A DNA stretch of 64,000 bases, taken from positions 74,741,763 to 74,805,762 of the forward strand of contig OZ024830.1 in the NCBI GenBank assembly GCA_964016985.1. Reading direction: 5' to 3'. The translations under genes were made by a program, and so were the position numbers. This DNA is from Anodontia alba (Eukaryota > Mollusca > Bivalvia > Lucinida > Lucinidae). The notes under the pieces are model-generated. The model saw only the letters and a list, made by a program, of their open reading frames with translations, was not told where the DNA came from and did no database searches. Below are positions 12,267-23,134 of the stretch, one piece after another; position 1 is the first letter of the stretch, and each line of letters begins with the position of its first letter.

Positions 12267-12543
12267 ATTACGAAAACACGCCTATTCAAATACATTGAGA
12301 ATTATATCACTAAAAACTGAAAATTTTCAGATGAAAAATTCTGGTAGTCTTCATACTTCTGGTCAAAACATAGATTGTGGGTACTTGATAGAACCGCCTC
12401 GGCGAGGCGGTCCTATAGAGTACCCACAATCTATTTTTGAGAAGAAATAAGAAAATTAATGTACATCCCTCTAAACCTCAGTTTTACTGTATAAAAAGTG
12501 GGGTTTAAGGGGGTCAAAACTATATAGGCATGTTTTCGTGATG
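12267..12543 (+). mobile_element. MITE A, complete
   Basis: Left end ATTACGAAAACACGCCTATT, right end ATAGGCATGTTTTCGTGATG, an imperfect 20-bp inverted repeat. The centre has arms ATAGATTGTGGGTACTTGAT and GAGTACCCACAATCTATTTT around GAACCGCCTCGGCGAGGCGG. The outer arms between termini and core are not complementary: one is A/T-rich, the other has CCCCACTTTT and AAACCTCAG-type words. This defines orientation + for the family. Confidence 0.85.
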
Positions 12544-12934
12544 GCAGTAGTTAAACCACCTGTTTACTTCTAAGCTTTTCTGCACAACTCTTGTTATAAT
12601 TTGCTTATAAGCAAACTATTCTTCTTTGCCCATATTACATAGTGAAAATAACACAGCAGTGGCGTAGCCAGTACGGATTGTTGTACGCACACCCCTGAAA
12701 ATCTTCCAAAATGATGACTAGAATCGCTTCCAAAATATGGACTACCAAAATAGAGAGCAAAATAGTTCCTTTAAGAGCAACCCCAATGGTAGAGAAAAAA
12801 ATATTTATGTTAATGTCTTTTTATTGTATATATTTTTCATACGTATGTTACGCACATGCATAATGTGCGCAATGAGCGCTACGCCTATGCATCGCTTACA
12901 TAGCTGTAGATAAAAGGGTTATCATTACTTATTA

Positions 12935-13060
12935 GAAGCGCCTCATAAATATTTTCTAATTTCTTCACAAAAACAAATGTGTAGAGTAAAAATTAGAAAC
13001 GCCTATGTGGGGCACTTCTAACGGGGATCCACAAATATTCTTTGTCGAAAACTCAGAAAA
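12935..13060 (+). repeat. E-type hairpin, degenerate
   Basis: TATTAGAAGCGCCTCATAAA is followed by AGAAACGCCTATGTGGGGCA. It is related to the E hairpins at 21953 and 15382, but the arms are disrupted. Confidence 0.4.
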
Positions 13061-13624
13061 CTATTATGAAACGCATCTAACTACTACTTACAATATATAT
13101 TATAAGGATAAAGAAGAACAAAATTTCAACATTTTAGGTTTAAAATGGGTTTATGTCCATTGGAAGAAAAATCTTTCCTTTTCGAGGAGACCTCTTTTCT
13201 GAAGGGAGGCGAAAACAGTTTTGACAGAGTTGCGATCCCTGAAAATGTATTCACGATCCTTAGGTAACGAATAGTCACAAACAAATTGACATGCACTCAC
13301 AAAAAAGAAGGAAAAAAACAACTACGAGGATGTTCGCATATGTCGTAAAGCACATTTTCTTTAAAATGGTTCCAATTATTCCACTAATACAGACTATCTG
13401 AGTGTCTTTTTTATATGCTATCATGATGTCTTAAAGAAGAAGTTAGAACTCAAAATCAAATTATTTTCTAATAATGTCAATTCTTCAAGAAGTATTTATA
13501 TTAACATCCAACCACTGTCGTATTTTCTTTCCAGAATTGTTTCTGATGTTTTTGCCAGTGACGCGCCATAAATAGACTTCCCAAATCCCGGACATACGCT
13601 TCTACCGATATTTCCTTCGTTCAG

Positions 13625-13823
13625 GCCCATGGGCATGGTGGGCGAAGCTTGCTTACCAAGTAATGCTTACTATCCGCGGACGCCTGATTACACCCTTTGT
13701 TCTGGGGTCCATGTCTGTTGGTCTGAACATTCTGATTCGTCATTCGTTTATGGATTTATGATTTTGGATTACGGCTTTGGTACCATGACCGCAACTACTA
13801 CAGACACGCTATTGCAGGAATAG
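13625..13823 (+). other. weak candidate exon
   Basis: A good acceptor-like tract (CTTCTACCG, then TTTCCTTCGTTCAG) ends at 13624, followed by an open frame of 65 codons with a first Met at 13629 and a stop at 13821-13823. Composition is Gly/Ser/Thr/Tyr-rich with three Cys. No domain was recognised and no partner exon found, so this may be a chance frame. Confidence 0.18.
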
Positions 13824-14204
13824 AAATAGAAAATGAATGCCATAGGGGCTATATGACCCCGCCTGGAACACTTTTTCCCAAAACTTTGCACAATAATTCA
13901 GGATATGCTGCAATTTATATCTTGTTCACGCGACATTTTTTTAATCTTAAGATGCATGCATTCACCAAATTTCATGATGCTCCTTCAATCTGACCGGAAG
14001 ATATCGCTCGGGTGTATTTTTGTCATTATAGTTTTAACATATTTTATTTGTTCAAAGACATAGCTAAAATGAAACCAAAAGTGGTACGACTCACTAATGA
14101 TTTTATTGCCCCTACCTAGATTATATGCAAGAGAGATCAAAGGAATGTCATCAAGAGGTGATTATGAAATCCAAGCAGGGGGGTGTAAAGAGGCCTTCTG
14201 ATAT
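13824..14204. other. no feature seen
   Basis: Unique-looking sequence between the weak exon candidate and the B repeat. No hairpin or repeat family was recognised. Confidence 0.4.
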
Positions 14205-14625
14205 GTAATATAGGGATCAAACATGATTTTGCATGAATTAACATTCGCCAGGTCCCGTGGGAGGTGTGTTTCAACACCTCCCTAGGGACCTGGCGAATGT
14301 TAATGCATTGAAAAACCAGGTTCGATCGCTATTATTGCATAAAAACTGAAAACATTTGCTACATTTCGCGTTATTTCTTGCACTATTTTGTTTCGCCTTT
14401 TTGCCGATGGTTTCGCGAAAGCAATTTCCACGGACTTTGCTCGTTCTAGGGCCGGGCAGTACACATCTCATAACGGCAGCAAATCTGTGGCCCCGGTACA
14501 AGCATATTGAAAGTTACGTAGCCGTGCATTAACAGCGCGTGAATTGCCTTGTTAATACACGGATTTTCACCAGTTAATGCACGGCCGTTAATAGCGTGCG
14601 ACACTGCTTTTTATATAATAATACA
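14205..14625 (+). mobile_element. B repeat, copy lacking the hairpin apex
   Basis: Same order as the copy at 3805. The GAAAACCGAGGCCGGAGG apex is lost, so GGGAGGTGTG runs directly into TTTCAACACCTCCC. This is the kind of deletion expected from slippage across a hairpin. Confidence 0.75.
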
Positions 14626-15025
14626 TTTTGTAGGACTATTGCTGCGCCCTGGCTTATATGATAATACCGATGGAACAGATGACTAGGCCAGTACTATACC
14701 TTCTCTGATCAGTGATAAGACTAATGGCCAATACACATCTTATAATATTTCTAAGTTCAAATACACATTAACAAAGTCTCACGTTAACAAATTTATATAA
14801 TGTAAACTCCTATGTTAATTAATATTAGGGGAAAACGGGGTAAACAGGGGTATACATTATTAAGTGAATTTAATTATCTTATTTCTGTTATTTTTTTGCT
14901 GCAAAAATATACCTTAACCAAAATCCTGATCTTTTCCCCATAACTTATAATGGCAGTGTCATGCCTTACATAGCTCTGAATAAATGATATAAGCAGATAA
15001 ATATTTTCATGTTCTCCACAAAAGC

Positions 15026-15369
15026 TGGGGTTGTCGTGTGGTGCGAAGGTGTTTTTACTGCATCAGATGTCATAGTTAGTTACCGCGACAAATCATCCCA
15101 AGGCCACCCATCTTAATGACGTCCGGGGCGTCCAACTGATATTGGCTTACAGTTGGGCAAGGCCTGCTATCCTTGTAGCAGGTAAGGGTGGAGGGGGAAT
15201 GTTTTTATTTCTTCTTTCTCTTCACTTTCATTCCTGTTCTTCTTTCTTCTCTATTCCTCTCTTTCATCTCTTCTACTATCTCTTCTATCTCTTTTCTCCC
15301 TTTCTCTGGGAGACGCCACAAAATAACCCACAAGGGTTGACGTGTCGTTAAACCCCCAACTCAATCAAA
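15026..15369 (+). mobile_element. D SINE with perfect 13-bp TSD
   Basis: The body is bracketed by TCTCCACAAAAGC at 15013-15025 and 15370-15382. It contains GGCGTCCAACTGATATTGGC, a pyrimidine-rich middle, GGGAGACGCCACAAAATAAC, and the tail TCGTTAAACCCCCAACTCAA. Other D copies at 55379-55669 (+) and 62834-63115 (-) also have TSDs. The head shows no clear box A or B. This copy carries about 70 extra internal bases matching 15571-15645. The target was an E-type hairpin element. Confidence 0.85.
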
Positions 15370-15460
15370 TCTCCACAAAAGCATATGCTGCGGGTAATCG
15401 TTAGTGAGGCTCTTCTAATGGATACTCACAACATATGTTTTCTTGGAGAAATAAGAAAAA
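15370..15460 (+). repeat. E-type hairpin, interrupted by the D SINE
   Basis: AAGCATATGCTGCGGGTAAT, then TTAGTGAGGCTCTTCTAATG and CTCACAACATATGTTTTCTT. The stem is imperfect. Its first bases form the right TSD of the D SINE. Confidence 0.6.
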
Positions 15461-15570
15461 TACCAGTATATTATGTTTGAGAATTTGTCTTATCTAGAGC
15501 AATGGCTAAGTATTATATACTTCTTATAGGTATGTTAACATAATGACCATGCAGAACTCTAGAAGTACAC

Positions 15571-15645
15571 GTACTGCATCAGATGTCATAGTTTGTTACC
15601 GCGACAAATCATCCCAAGATACACAAGGCCACCCATTTTAATGAC
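15571..15645 (+). repeat. local direct repeat of a segment inside the D SINE
   Basis: TGCATCAGATGTCATAGTTT, then CGCGACAAATCATCCCAAG and AAGGCCACCCATTTTAATGA. It matches about 15058-15121 with few mismatches. Here it has an extra ATACACAAGG-like insertion. Confidence 0.7.
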
Positions 15646-15659
15646 GAGCCTTCATCGCA

Positions 15660-16375
15660 CAACGACGACGCCAACGCACGTCGGCGAGTCGGTTCTCAGA
15701 TTAAATGACGGCCCAGTCAGTCTGTTTAATATGGTGTGCACCTGACTATCAATGGCTTTGGTAGGGCCCAATGCGGGCCTTTTTGTGGTTTTCTTGTATT
15801 TTGGTTTCAAATCGCCATTGAGCCCTGTGCTTTGTTTCGGCCCAGTATTCATGATCATGTGTATTTCATTGTGATGTTTCCAATAAGAGGTCGAGTACCC
15901 TTTGCGGACCGAACATATGTTTGTATTACGGCGCTGCATCAGTGTAAAGGGTGAGGTTTCGAGAAAGTAAAACTGGCCCCGATGCTATAAAACTTTTTTC
16001 ATGCTCAACTCAGCTGAGCATGATATTTGTCCTGCTAATAAATCTCAAAATACTAACAATTTCAAATTCTTTCTTGCTAAACATAGCTGAACATGAACTT
16101 TTCTCTGCTAATAAATATGAAAATGCCAACTATTGTTGGCATTTTAATATTTATTAGCAGAGAAAACATTTATGCTGAACTGAGTTGAGCGTGAAGAAAC
16201 AAAAGGAAAAAATGGCCTGTTTTAAGCTCCTCTTCCAATAGTTCTTCTGCTGACCGTTCCAAAGCAGTTACTTTTTTTTTACAGTTCTTCTTTGTTCATC
16301 CTCATCTCTCCTTCTTCTGGTGCATCGGGAAGAGTGTGTGCTTCGTGATTGTGGCGTTTCCTATGTATCCTCTAT
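15660..16375 (-). mobile_element. C2 + C repeat fragment interrupted by Q element
   Basis: The minus strand of 15740-15978 matches the plus-strand C2 blocks at 20575-20800 and 58360-58640 (CCTCACCCTTTACA-, GGCGC-, ACAAGAAAACCACAAA-type words). The part from 16213 to 16375 matches the C 3' region (CTTCGTGATTGTGGCGTTTC). The two parts are contiguous at 20393-20800, so the Q element at 15979-16212 is an insertion, flanked by TGGCC on both sides. Confidence 0.55.
15979..16212 (+). mobile_element. Q palindromic element with TGGCC duplication
   Basis: The outer ends are inverted: CATGCTCAACTCAGCTGAGC near 16000 faces TGCTGAACTGAGTTGAGCGT near 16173-16192. A perfect inner hairpin spans about 16099-16164 (TTCTCTGCTAATAAATAT and its complement, apex AACTATTGTT). 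TGGCC flanks both sides (15974-15978 and 16213-16217). Only one copy was seen. Confidence 0.65.
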
Positions 16376-16965
16376 CATATGTGTTCAATAAGTTTGGAGA
16401 CTAGAAGATATGGTCCGGATAGGGATATCATGACTCTGGAAGTATAGCGTCACTAGACCCACTATTTTCACGCGACGTATCCTATTCTTAGGTATATTAA
16501 CTATCGAGGCATATTTATGCCTATCTATGCACCCGAGTCGGTCGTCTGTCAACGTCGTGCATTTGGACATTATTCTTTTTGTTTGCAAAATAATGTAGTG
16601 TGTCATCGAAAATGGAACTCAGACTCAGTTTTAATCTGACATTATTAAGTCCAGCAGACACAATGTCGTTGAATGCTCTTAAGTGGTTCATGGAAGCCTG
16701 ACACCTGTATTTTTACTCATGAGCACCCCTTATATTTTCACTATGCTATTTGCTTTTTCACTTAACATGGATGTGTCGTTGCTATTAACTGTTTTATTGT
16801 CTTGTCTACTCACTGATCGACCAACCATCCTTCTAGTACTTTACTAGCCACATACCATTCGTGCAAAGCTAAGTTTTGCTCCCAATTGCCATACGGTCTT
16901 GGCATAAACGACACCATTCGAAAGGTGCCTTCTTTCATTTTGCAAGTTTAGACAGTTTATGTCCA

Positions 16966-17378
16966 AAAAAAAGGTATGAGAAAAGTCCAGGGAGTGCCAC
17001 AATTACAAACCGCAGCCCTTCCCAGACCCCAAGAGGAAGAGGAAACCGACAAATCCAAACAAGCACAAATCGAACAAAAGTACGAAAAGCACTAAGATTA
17101 GCTCTCTCTTCCCCAAGCGAGGTAATTGCAATACTAAAAGGACTAAAAACACAAGAACAAAATGACACACAGAAAGACATACAACAAATCGCCTCGTAGA
17201 ATAAACCACAAAGCAACAAAGAGTAAGACTAACACCGGGACCACCGCCTTAGAACGAACAGTAGAGTAAACCAACGGTGGGTTTAAAGCACTTTTACAGC
17301 TAGCTAACTTCACCCTGGGTCCCGATGCTACGCTTAATACAGAAACACATAAAAATTCGGTTCTTAATCGGTATAATA
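16966..17378 (-). mobile_element. C repeat (PLE 3' region), truncated copy
   Basis: The reverse complement matches 46304-46698 over its length: GCATCGGGACCCAGGGTGAA, AGCTAGCTGTAAAAGTGCTT, GTTGCTTTGTGGTTTATTCT, GATTGTGGCACTCCCTGGAC. Both copies end in CTYAYACC-type sequence plus an 8- to 9-base homopolymer (T in element orientation). Overlapping open frames on both strands are by-products. Confidence 0.75.
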
Positions 17379-17703
17379 GCAAAACTAGCATTGCTGCGAC
17401 TCATACACATGTGAGTGTGTTATACAAGTGCAGCCAAATTGTTTTCAAAGAGACGGTATCCCTTCAGCTTTATTTTACAAAACACACAATCTGAGCTTAA
17501 TCCTGTCTGTGACATAAAATATTGAATATCCCTTGTAGCATTCTCTATTCCTCACAGTATGTCCAAACATAAACAAAATAACGCCATCTATTTTCTTCAT
17601 ATCTGGCAACCATAGTTTAGCTTCGTTTATGCTTGTCAAGGTGTAAAAATGACACTGTGATGTATCTTAATGGTTTCATAACACATCTACAAAGCTTCTT
17701 GTT

Positions 17704-18712
17704 GTTGCTGGCAAAGGGTGCTCCATCAGAAGAATAGATGCAAAAAGGTGTAGATCAAATATCTGACTCCTGTGACAGATATGACCTCACAATCAGCATC
17801 AAAAAGACCGAGGTGGTTTATCAACCAGCACCTGGCAAGCCTTAGAAGGAGCCCACCATTACAGTGAAAAGTCAAAGATTGCAAGTGGAAGAAAAGTTCA
17901 CCTACCTTGGAAGCACATTGTCAGGAGTTGTGCACATTGATGATGAAGTCAATGCCAGGATTGCCAAAGCTAGTGCAGCATTTGGCCGAGTACGTGGTTG
18001 TGTTTGGGATCGAAGTGGAATCAGGCTTGACACGAAGCTGAAAGTCTACAAAGCTGTGGTGCTGCCAACACTATTACATGCATGCAAAACGTGGGCAGTT
18101 TACCAACGGCACGCCAAAAAACTGAACCACTTCCATACAAGCTGTCTTAGAAAACCTTTAAAGATTAAGTGGCAAGACAGGGTTCCAGAAACAGAAGTCC
18201 TGAAAAGGGCAAAGATGCAGAGTGTACATACTCTTCTGAAACTGGCACAGTTAAGATATGCAGGCCATGTTATCAGGATGCCTGAGGAACGTTTGCCAAA
18301 GAAAATCCTCTATGGACAATTAGAAATGGGCAAACGCTCCTATGGTGGTCAGTAGAAACGATACAAAGACACCCTCAAAGCCTTCCTCAAGGATTTAAAT
18401 ATACCAACACAGTCATGGGAACAAATTGCGCAGGACCGAGCAAACTGGCGAGGCCTCAGCAGAAGAGGTGCTAGTAAATACGAGGCAAAATAATGAACGA
18501 AGCCGAGCAGAAACGTTCACAGCGCAGAGCCAGAGCTAAGGCAGCCCTAGCAGAGCTGTCTTGCTCTGACCTCTGTTGTTCCATCTGCAACAGACAGTTT
18601 AGAACTAAAACTGGTCTAATCAGCCTTATTAGAACACACAAACAGTAGCATTTCTCGCATATGATTAAGATTGGTCATTGTCAGTAATGACATACGAAGT
18701 ATTATTATTATT
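17704..18712 (+). mobile_element. 5'-truncated non-LTR retrotransposon (LINE)
   Basis: Same family as the LINE at 40020-44340 but only the last kilobase. It begins right after the RT catalytic FADD box (first residues LAKGAPSEE) and runs through DLTISIKKTEVVYQPAPGKP, FTYLGSTLSGVVHIDDEVNA, SGIRLDTKLKVYKAVVLP, GHVIRMPEERLPKKILYGQL and a C-terminal CSICNRQF finger, with the stop at 18646-18648. In-frame stops after EE, KP, GGQ and EAK show it is dead. The first finger histidine is replaced by Leu. The 3' tail is (ATT)4. A likely TSD is ACAAAGCTTCTTGTT (17689-17703) / ACAAAACTTGTTGTT (18713-18727), two mismatches. Length and truncation fit target-primed reverse transcription. Confidence 0.9.
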
Positions 18713-18727
18713 ACAAAACTTGTTGTT

Positions 18728-19285
18728 TGGTACAAATATCTAGAATTGTGTTTGTTGGAAAATAACCCAGCTGTCATTCTTTATAAAGTGATAACCCCCT
18801 CTATAGATTTATGTAGAATGCTTATTGGGTCAGTAGGAACTGACCATGTGGAAAGTGCCTTAAACAAGTATATTTTGTTACTGTATAGTGCGAAATTATA
18901 TCCTTATGGAAATCCCTCATTTTCAGCTTGCTAGAAACGGTTGTGCCTAATTAATAGTTTCGCTCTTAGAGCCACAACTGACGTATGCGATAGAGGACAT
19001 ATACGTCATCTCTGAACTTCAAGTAAACATGATAAAATTTACCGATACTGTAATTAAAACAATTACTTAGGTGCAAAAGCTTATAATTCTACTAACGGGA
19101 CTATCAGCTCCCTACTTTAGGATATACAACATGTTGTGTGTGGGTTGCCTGTCATCTGATTAGCTTCTGACTGAGAGCTTATCAGGAATACAATGTAGTT
19201 CTCTTAGAGAAACTGCTATGAGAATAGTTTTTATCTCTTAAGAGCTTCATTAAATGTTAACAGAAATATGTATGAAATGTCGAAT
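18728..19285. other. no feature seen
   Basis: AT-rich single-copy-looking sequence downstream of the truncated LINE. Confidence 0.4.
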
Positions 19286-19335
19286 CCTGTTTTATTTATT
19301 TATTTATTTATTATTTTTATTTATTTATTTATTTT
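19286..19335. repeat. (TTTA)n microsatellite
   Basis: Imperfect tandem TTTA units followed by T-rich sequence. Confidence 0.85.
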
Positions 19336-20390
19336 TTGTTTGTTTTTTTGGTAAAATAATAGTAGAAGTCATCAAATGTTCGTCTGCTGAATTTGCCGCG
19401 AGAGTGGTAAAGGTTAAAAGACCACTGTAAATGATGATAGTTTGTAGCAAGGGTTATATTAACCCATTAATGCCAGTTCACTGTTGGAGCCAGCTAATCA
19501 ATGATTTGGCAGTTTCATTCTGTAAGTCGTTTCAAGGATCATAGCTCTGTTAGTAGAATTTTATTTCGCAAACCACCGTAAGATATGATGATGTATATAC
19601 ACGACTACCGTGCTAATAGCAAGCCGAATTACAGAAAAAAATCTCACGAGATTCTCATCCGTTAGAAGAATTATAAGCCCCTGTTATGTGCCACTTATCG
19701 TTTTCATTTATCGTATTAACCCCCAGTAGTGGGACGGCTGGATATAGTCTTAGATTTTCCGCTATTTTGTACAAGGGAAGTATCTTTTTTTAACTTCATT
19801 TTTGCCTTCACGAACACCTAGTCCCTGCTGAAGAGGGGCCTACTCTAAGCGGAAAGATTTTTTCTCTCCCTTGCTGTAGACACATTTTAAGAAGGAATAC
19901 ATCGGCTCGACATGATCTTAACAGTGTTAACTTGGCTTTAAAACTCCAACTCAATTAAGAAGGGATTCAAACATGTTTTGTCAGAGTTATCTGTTCCCCT
20001 CAACAGCACCTAAAATTTGAACAAGTCTATTTTAATACATGTGCCATTTTAGTACACGTTCTGTCGCAGCAAACAGTGCAGCCCGTTCTGTAGCGTCTGA
20101 TCTGAGTTTATACCGATTGCGCAAGACCGTCGGTCCGATTATCAGGGAAATTACGGTTACGTCTTTCTAATTAATGGCATTGCCTAGATTGCTGTGAATT
20201 ATCTGTTGTGCAGCAGGATGTTGACACTTCAAGTTTGTGTCGTAAAAAAGATTAAACAGACTTTAAAAAGGAAATTAAAACTAATTGAACAGATGAACTC
20301 TTAATTTAGGATAGGGATGAGTACTGGGACTGTAACGGTGAATGAGTTTTCTAGAGAATTCGATCGAAGAGAGTAAACATGTATTTATTT
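19336..20390. other. single-copy-looking sequence with a K-type relic
   Basis: Near 19820-19990 the order CTGAAGAGGGGCCTACTCTA, GCGGAAAGATTTTTTCTCTC resembles K elements. Near 20060-20120 a short G-like piece (CAAACAGTGCAGCCCGT) occurs. Otherwise nothing recognised. Confidence 0.35.
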
Positions 20391-20392
20391 AA

Positions 20393-20960
20393 ATGAAGAT
20401 ACCTAGGAAATGCTACCGTCACGAAGCACAGCTTGCCCGAGACCTTAAACGAAGGAGAGATGAGGAACAAATAATTGCAAAACTTACACCACATATGAAA
20501 CTACGGGTGCGCGCAGACGAAGAACTGCAACAGAGTAACCTTGGAACGGTCAGTACAAAAAACTACTTGGGAACTTAAACCAGTTATATTCGCACGAAAC
20601 CTCACCCCTTACTCGGGTGCAGATCCAACTTACAGACATATGTTCGGTCTGCATAGGAGTTTTCCACCTGATCCGTTAAACATCACAATGATACACATAT
20701 AGTCACAAGCACTAAGATGAATCAAAGCAAAGGATCAATGGCGGTCTGAAGCAAGAACACAAGAAAATCACAAACAGATTAAGTTCTTCCAGTGGTCGTT
20801 TCTGCAGACCAACCCAAGGCGGTCCGTCCGTTGCAACTGTCATTTGTTTGTAAATGTACCGCTGTGTCCTGTCATTTGTATGTTCCTCATCACTCCTTCT
20901 TGTGGTTCCACGGAAAGGCTGTTTTTCATGATTGTGGCATTTCCTGGGTAATTTCATTTG
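20393..20960. mobile_element. C-C2-C composite repeat with inverted flanks
   Basis: 20393-20565 is a C 3' region in the reverse sense (CCTAGGAAATGCTACCGTCA, AACCTTGGAACGGTCAGTAC). 20575-20800 is C2 (CGCACGAAACCTCACCCCTT). About 20850-20960 is a second C 3' region in the forward sense (TTCATGATTGTGGCATTTCC). The outer parts are inverted relative to each other, so the unit looks like two fused copies or an inverted duplication. Confidence 0.5.
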
Positions 20961-21180
20961 AGCCGCAACGTCAGAAAACGTTCTACCAGACAAGTGCGCC
21001 CAAGAAAGATTCAGATCAGCTTGCGCAGTCGCGCAGCCTGATCTGAATCTCCACTGGGCGCAATTTGGTATAGGATACAAAGTTTCTTCCTTCGAGAAAC
21101 CGAGGCTCGGATCAGACTGCGCGGGCGCAAAAGCTTATTTGTGTCTTCGTGGACCGCACATGTCAGAAGATATGTTTTCT
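20961..21180 (+). mobile_element. F-b hairpin MITE
   Basis: GAGCCGCAACGTCAGAAAAC start; ACCAGACAAGTGCGCCCAAG; core AGATCAGCTTGCGCAGTCGC / GCGCAGCCTGATCTGAATCT; later CGAGGCTCGGATCAGACTGC. It abuts the C composite. Confidence 0.5.
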
Positions 21181-21423
21181 CACTCATTTATATTTAGATA
21201 GCACTCGACAGTGTCTGACGTAACAATGACTGTGGACCGATTGTTTCGCTGTATAATTGTATACGCGGGTATATAAACAAGGAATATATTAAAACAGAAT
21301 TAAAGCCTGAACGTTTCATAGTATAATTGAAGCATAACTGAGTTTAAGCGAGACCAGAGCTGTTTTATAACACACAAGCGTCACCTGTATCGATTTTAAA
21401 ATATGTTCGAATTTTATGTATTT

Positions 21424-21602
21424 ACGTGACAAACCCTGGTGTTGCACCCGGATATGCCCTGCCATTGCAAAATTTATAGATCAATGTACAGTTTGTCATT
21501 AATTATGTTAATTTGTATCAATAATCTTGATCAAGTTATCTGATTGGCTAAAAGCTAAAAGTGGGTGTGGTATCTTAATTTATTCACCATGCAAGGTTAA
21601 TA
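21424..21602 (+). mobile_element. H-family MITE
   Basis: GTTGCACCCGGATATGCCCT, then AAATTTATAGATCAATGTAC, TAATCTTGATCAAGTTATCT, AGTGGGTGTGGTATCTTAAT and CACCATGCAAGGTTAA. Same order as 34343-34513 and 36370-36570, and inverted at 58117-58358. Confidence 0.6.
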
Positions 21603-21723
21603 AGTAAATTTACTTCAAAATGATTGTGCAGAGTCCTAAGAATCTCATTGAGAACATAAATATGTATTTATGAAAATTTGACTATAATGACAGTTCTTCT
21701 AATTAATTCTACACATATAATAT

Positions 21724-21790
21724 TGGCCGTGCCATGCGAATACGTGTCTCAGGGCATATGCGGACACCAAAGGCCTAGATCAGTTTGCAC
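21724..21790 (+). mobile_element. F-a MITE, left fragment
   Basis: GGCCGTGCCATGCGAATACG, GGGCATATGCGGACACCAAA, GGCCTAGATCAG, after which homology stops. Confidence 0.65.
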
Positions 21791-21952
21791 TTTAGCAACC
21801 TTTGTACTGAATAAATATGTCTTAATATGCTTAATAACAATGCCATTTTCCCCAGTATTATTAGGTGGAATGGTGAAATGCTTTGATTTGGCATAGCTCG
21901 AAATAAGAGGGGCACAAAAATGACCAGTTTTTGCATATTTCCTCACCCAAAA

Positions 21953-22027
21953 AAGTATATGCTGTGGGTATTCATTAGAAGCGCCTCTGTGCAGAGACGC
22001 TTCTAATGAGTATCCGCAATATATCAT
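21953..22027 (+). repeat. E-type hairpin
   Basis: TATGCTGTGGGTATTCATTA, GAAGCGCCTCTGTGCAGAGA, CGCTTCTAATGAGTATCCGC: near-perfect 30-base arms. Closely related in sequence to the A core (GGGTACTCGTTAGAACCGCC). Confidence 0.8.
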
Positions 22028-22083
22028 TTTTTTTTTAAATTGAGACAAATATCAATATTTTTAGTTAAGTCACTGACTTGTCT

Positions 22084-22360
22084 CATTAGGATAACATGCC
22101 TATTCAAATATATAGACAATTTCATCTCCCAAAACTGAAAATTTTCAGCTAAAAAACTCTGATATTTTTTGTATTTCTGCTCAAAACATAGATTGTGGAT
22201 ACTCGTTAGAACCGCCTCTGCGAGGTGGTTCTAACGAGTACCCACAATTAAAGTTTTGAGCAGAAATAAGAAAAATAATGTATACCCCTGTAAACCCACT
22301 TATACTATATTAAAGTGGGGTTTAAGGGGATCAGTATTATATAGGTATGTTTTCGTGATG
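22084..22360 (+). mobile_element. MITE A, complete
   Basis: Ends CATTAGGATAACATGCCTAT and ATAGGTATGTTTTCGTGATG. The core hairpin has arms GATACTCGTTAGAACCGCCT and AGGTGGTTCTAACGAGTACC. It lies about 55 bp from the E hairpin at 21953. Confidence 0.85.
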
Positions 22361-23134
22361 TAGAGCCTAACAAGTGTACATTTCACACAGGCGTGTGTTA
22401 ACGTAATGCATTACTTTGACAAGCATTTAGCTTTAGGAGGGACAATACGGTATATATTATTGATGGGTCTCAGAACAGAGAAAAAATAAATACATCATCT
22501 ATATCGAACAGTGTCAGTCCAAACCCCTGTTATCGACTAAACCGTTGCGGAAAGCAATATGTATATAAATATAGAAGATGTATAATATGTTATCGGAAAA
22601 CCCTAAATCTACAACCGAGAATAGATTTCAAAGTACTTTCTGAGAGGTGTCGAAAATATAGTAGTAAAGATAACAACTCGAAAAATATTTTCGCTTTAGC
22701 CTAAAGTCATTAGTGTGTTGTAAATTGGTGTTTTATTGGGTTTGATAACTTTTAATCATGATTAATCAGATCGAGTTAATGAGTTTTTGTTGCTATAAAG
22801 ATCAGTGATAAATAAGTGCATGTACCATACCTGTTTCCCGCTTCATCTCAGTCTCTTAATACCATTACGTTAATAAGTCTAGTATATAACTTAGTTATAC
22901 CCTTTTATTCTCCATAGTACATAGAGAAAAATAAGCAATGCAGGGGAATTCATTATTCGGCATTTTATTTTAAAATGTGCAGTTTTTAAATATGACTTTT
23001 GTTTGTTATTTCTGTCGTTCTTTTGAATAGTATACATGTCTTTATGTACTAGTGCCTAAATATTAATTTTTTTTTCTACAAATAATATAGTGGAAACGTA
23101 GCACTGATTAAAAAGGATGTATAGATAAATGTAT
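22361..23134. other. no feature seen
   Basis: AT-rich sequence without shared repeats or coding signal. Confidence 0.4.

Noticed and set aside
15142..15351. Phe/Ser/Leu-rich frame resembling a signal or membrane peptide
   Set aside because: It is the pyrimidine-rich middle of the D SINE and recurs with each D copy.
16935..17391. Leu/Val-rich frames suggesting membrane proteins
   Set aside because: They are antisense frames of the C repeat; the copy at 46.4 kb has the same content in a low-complexity form and no start or splice context.
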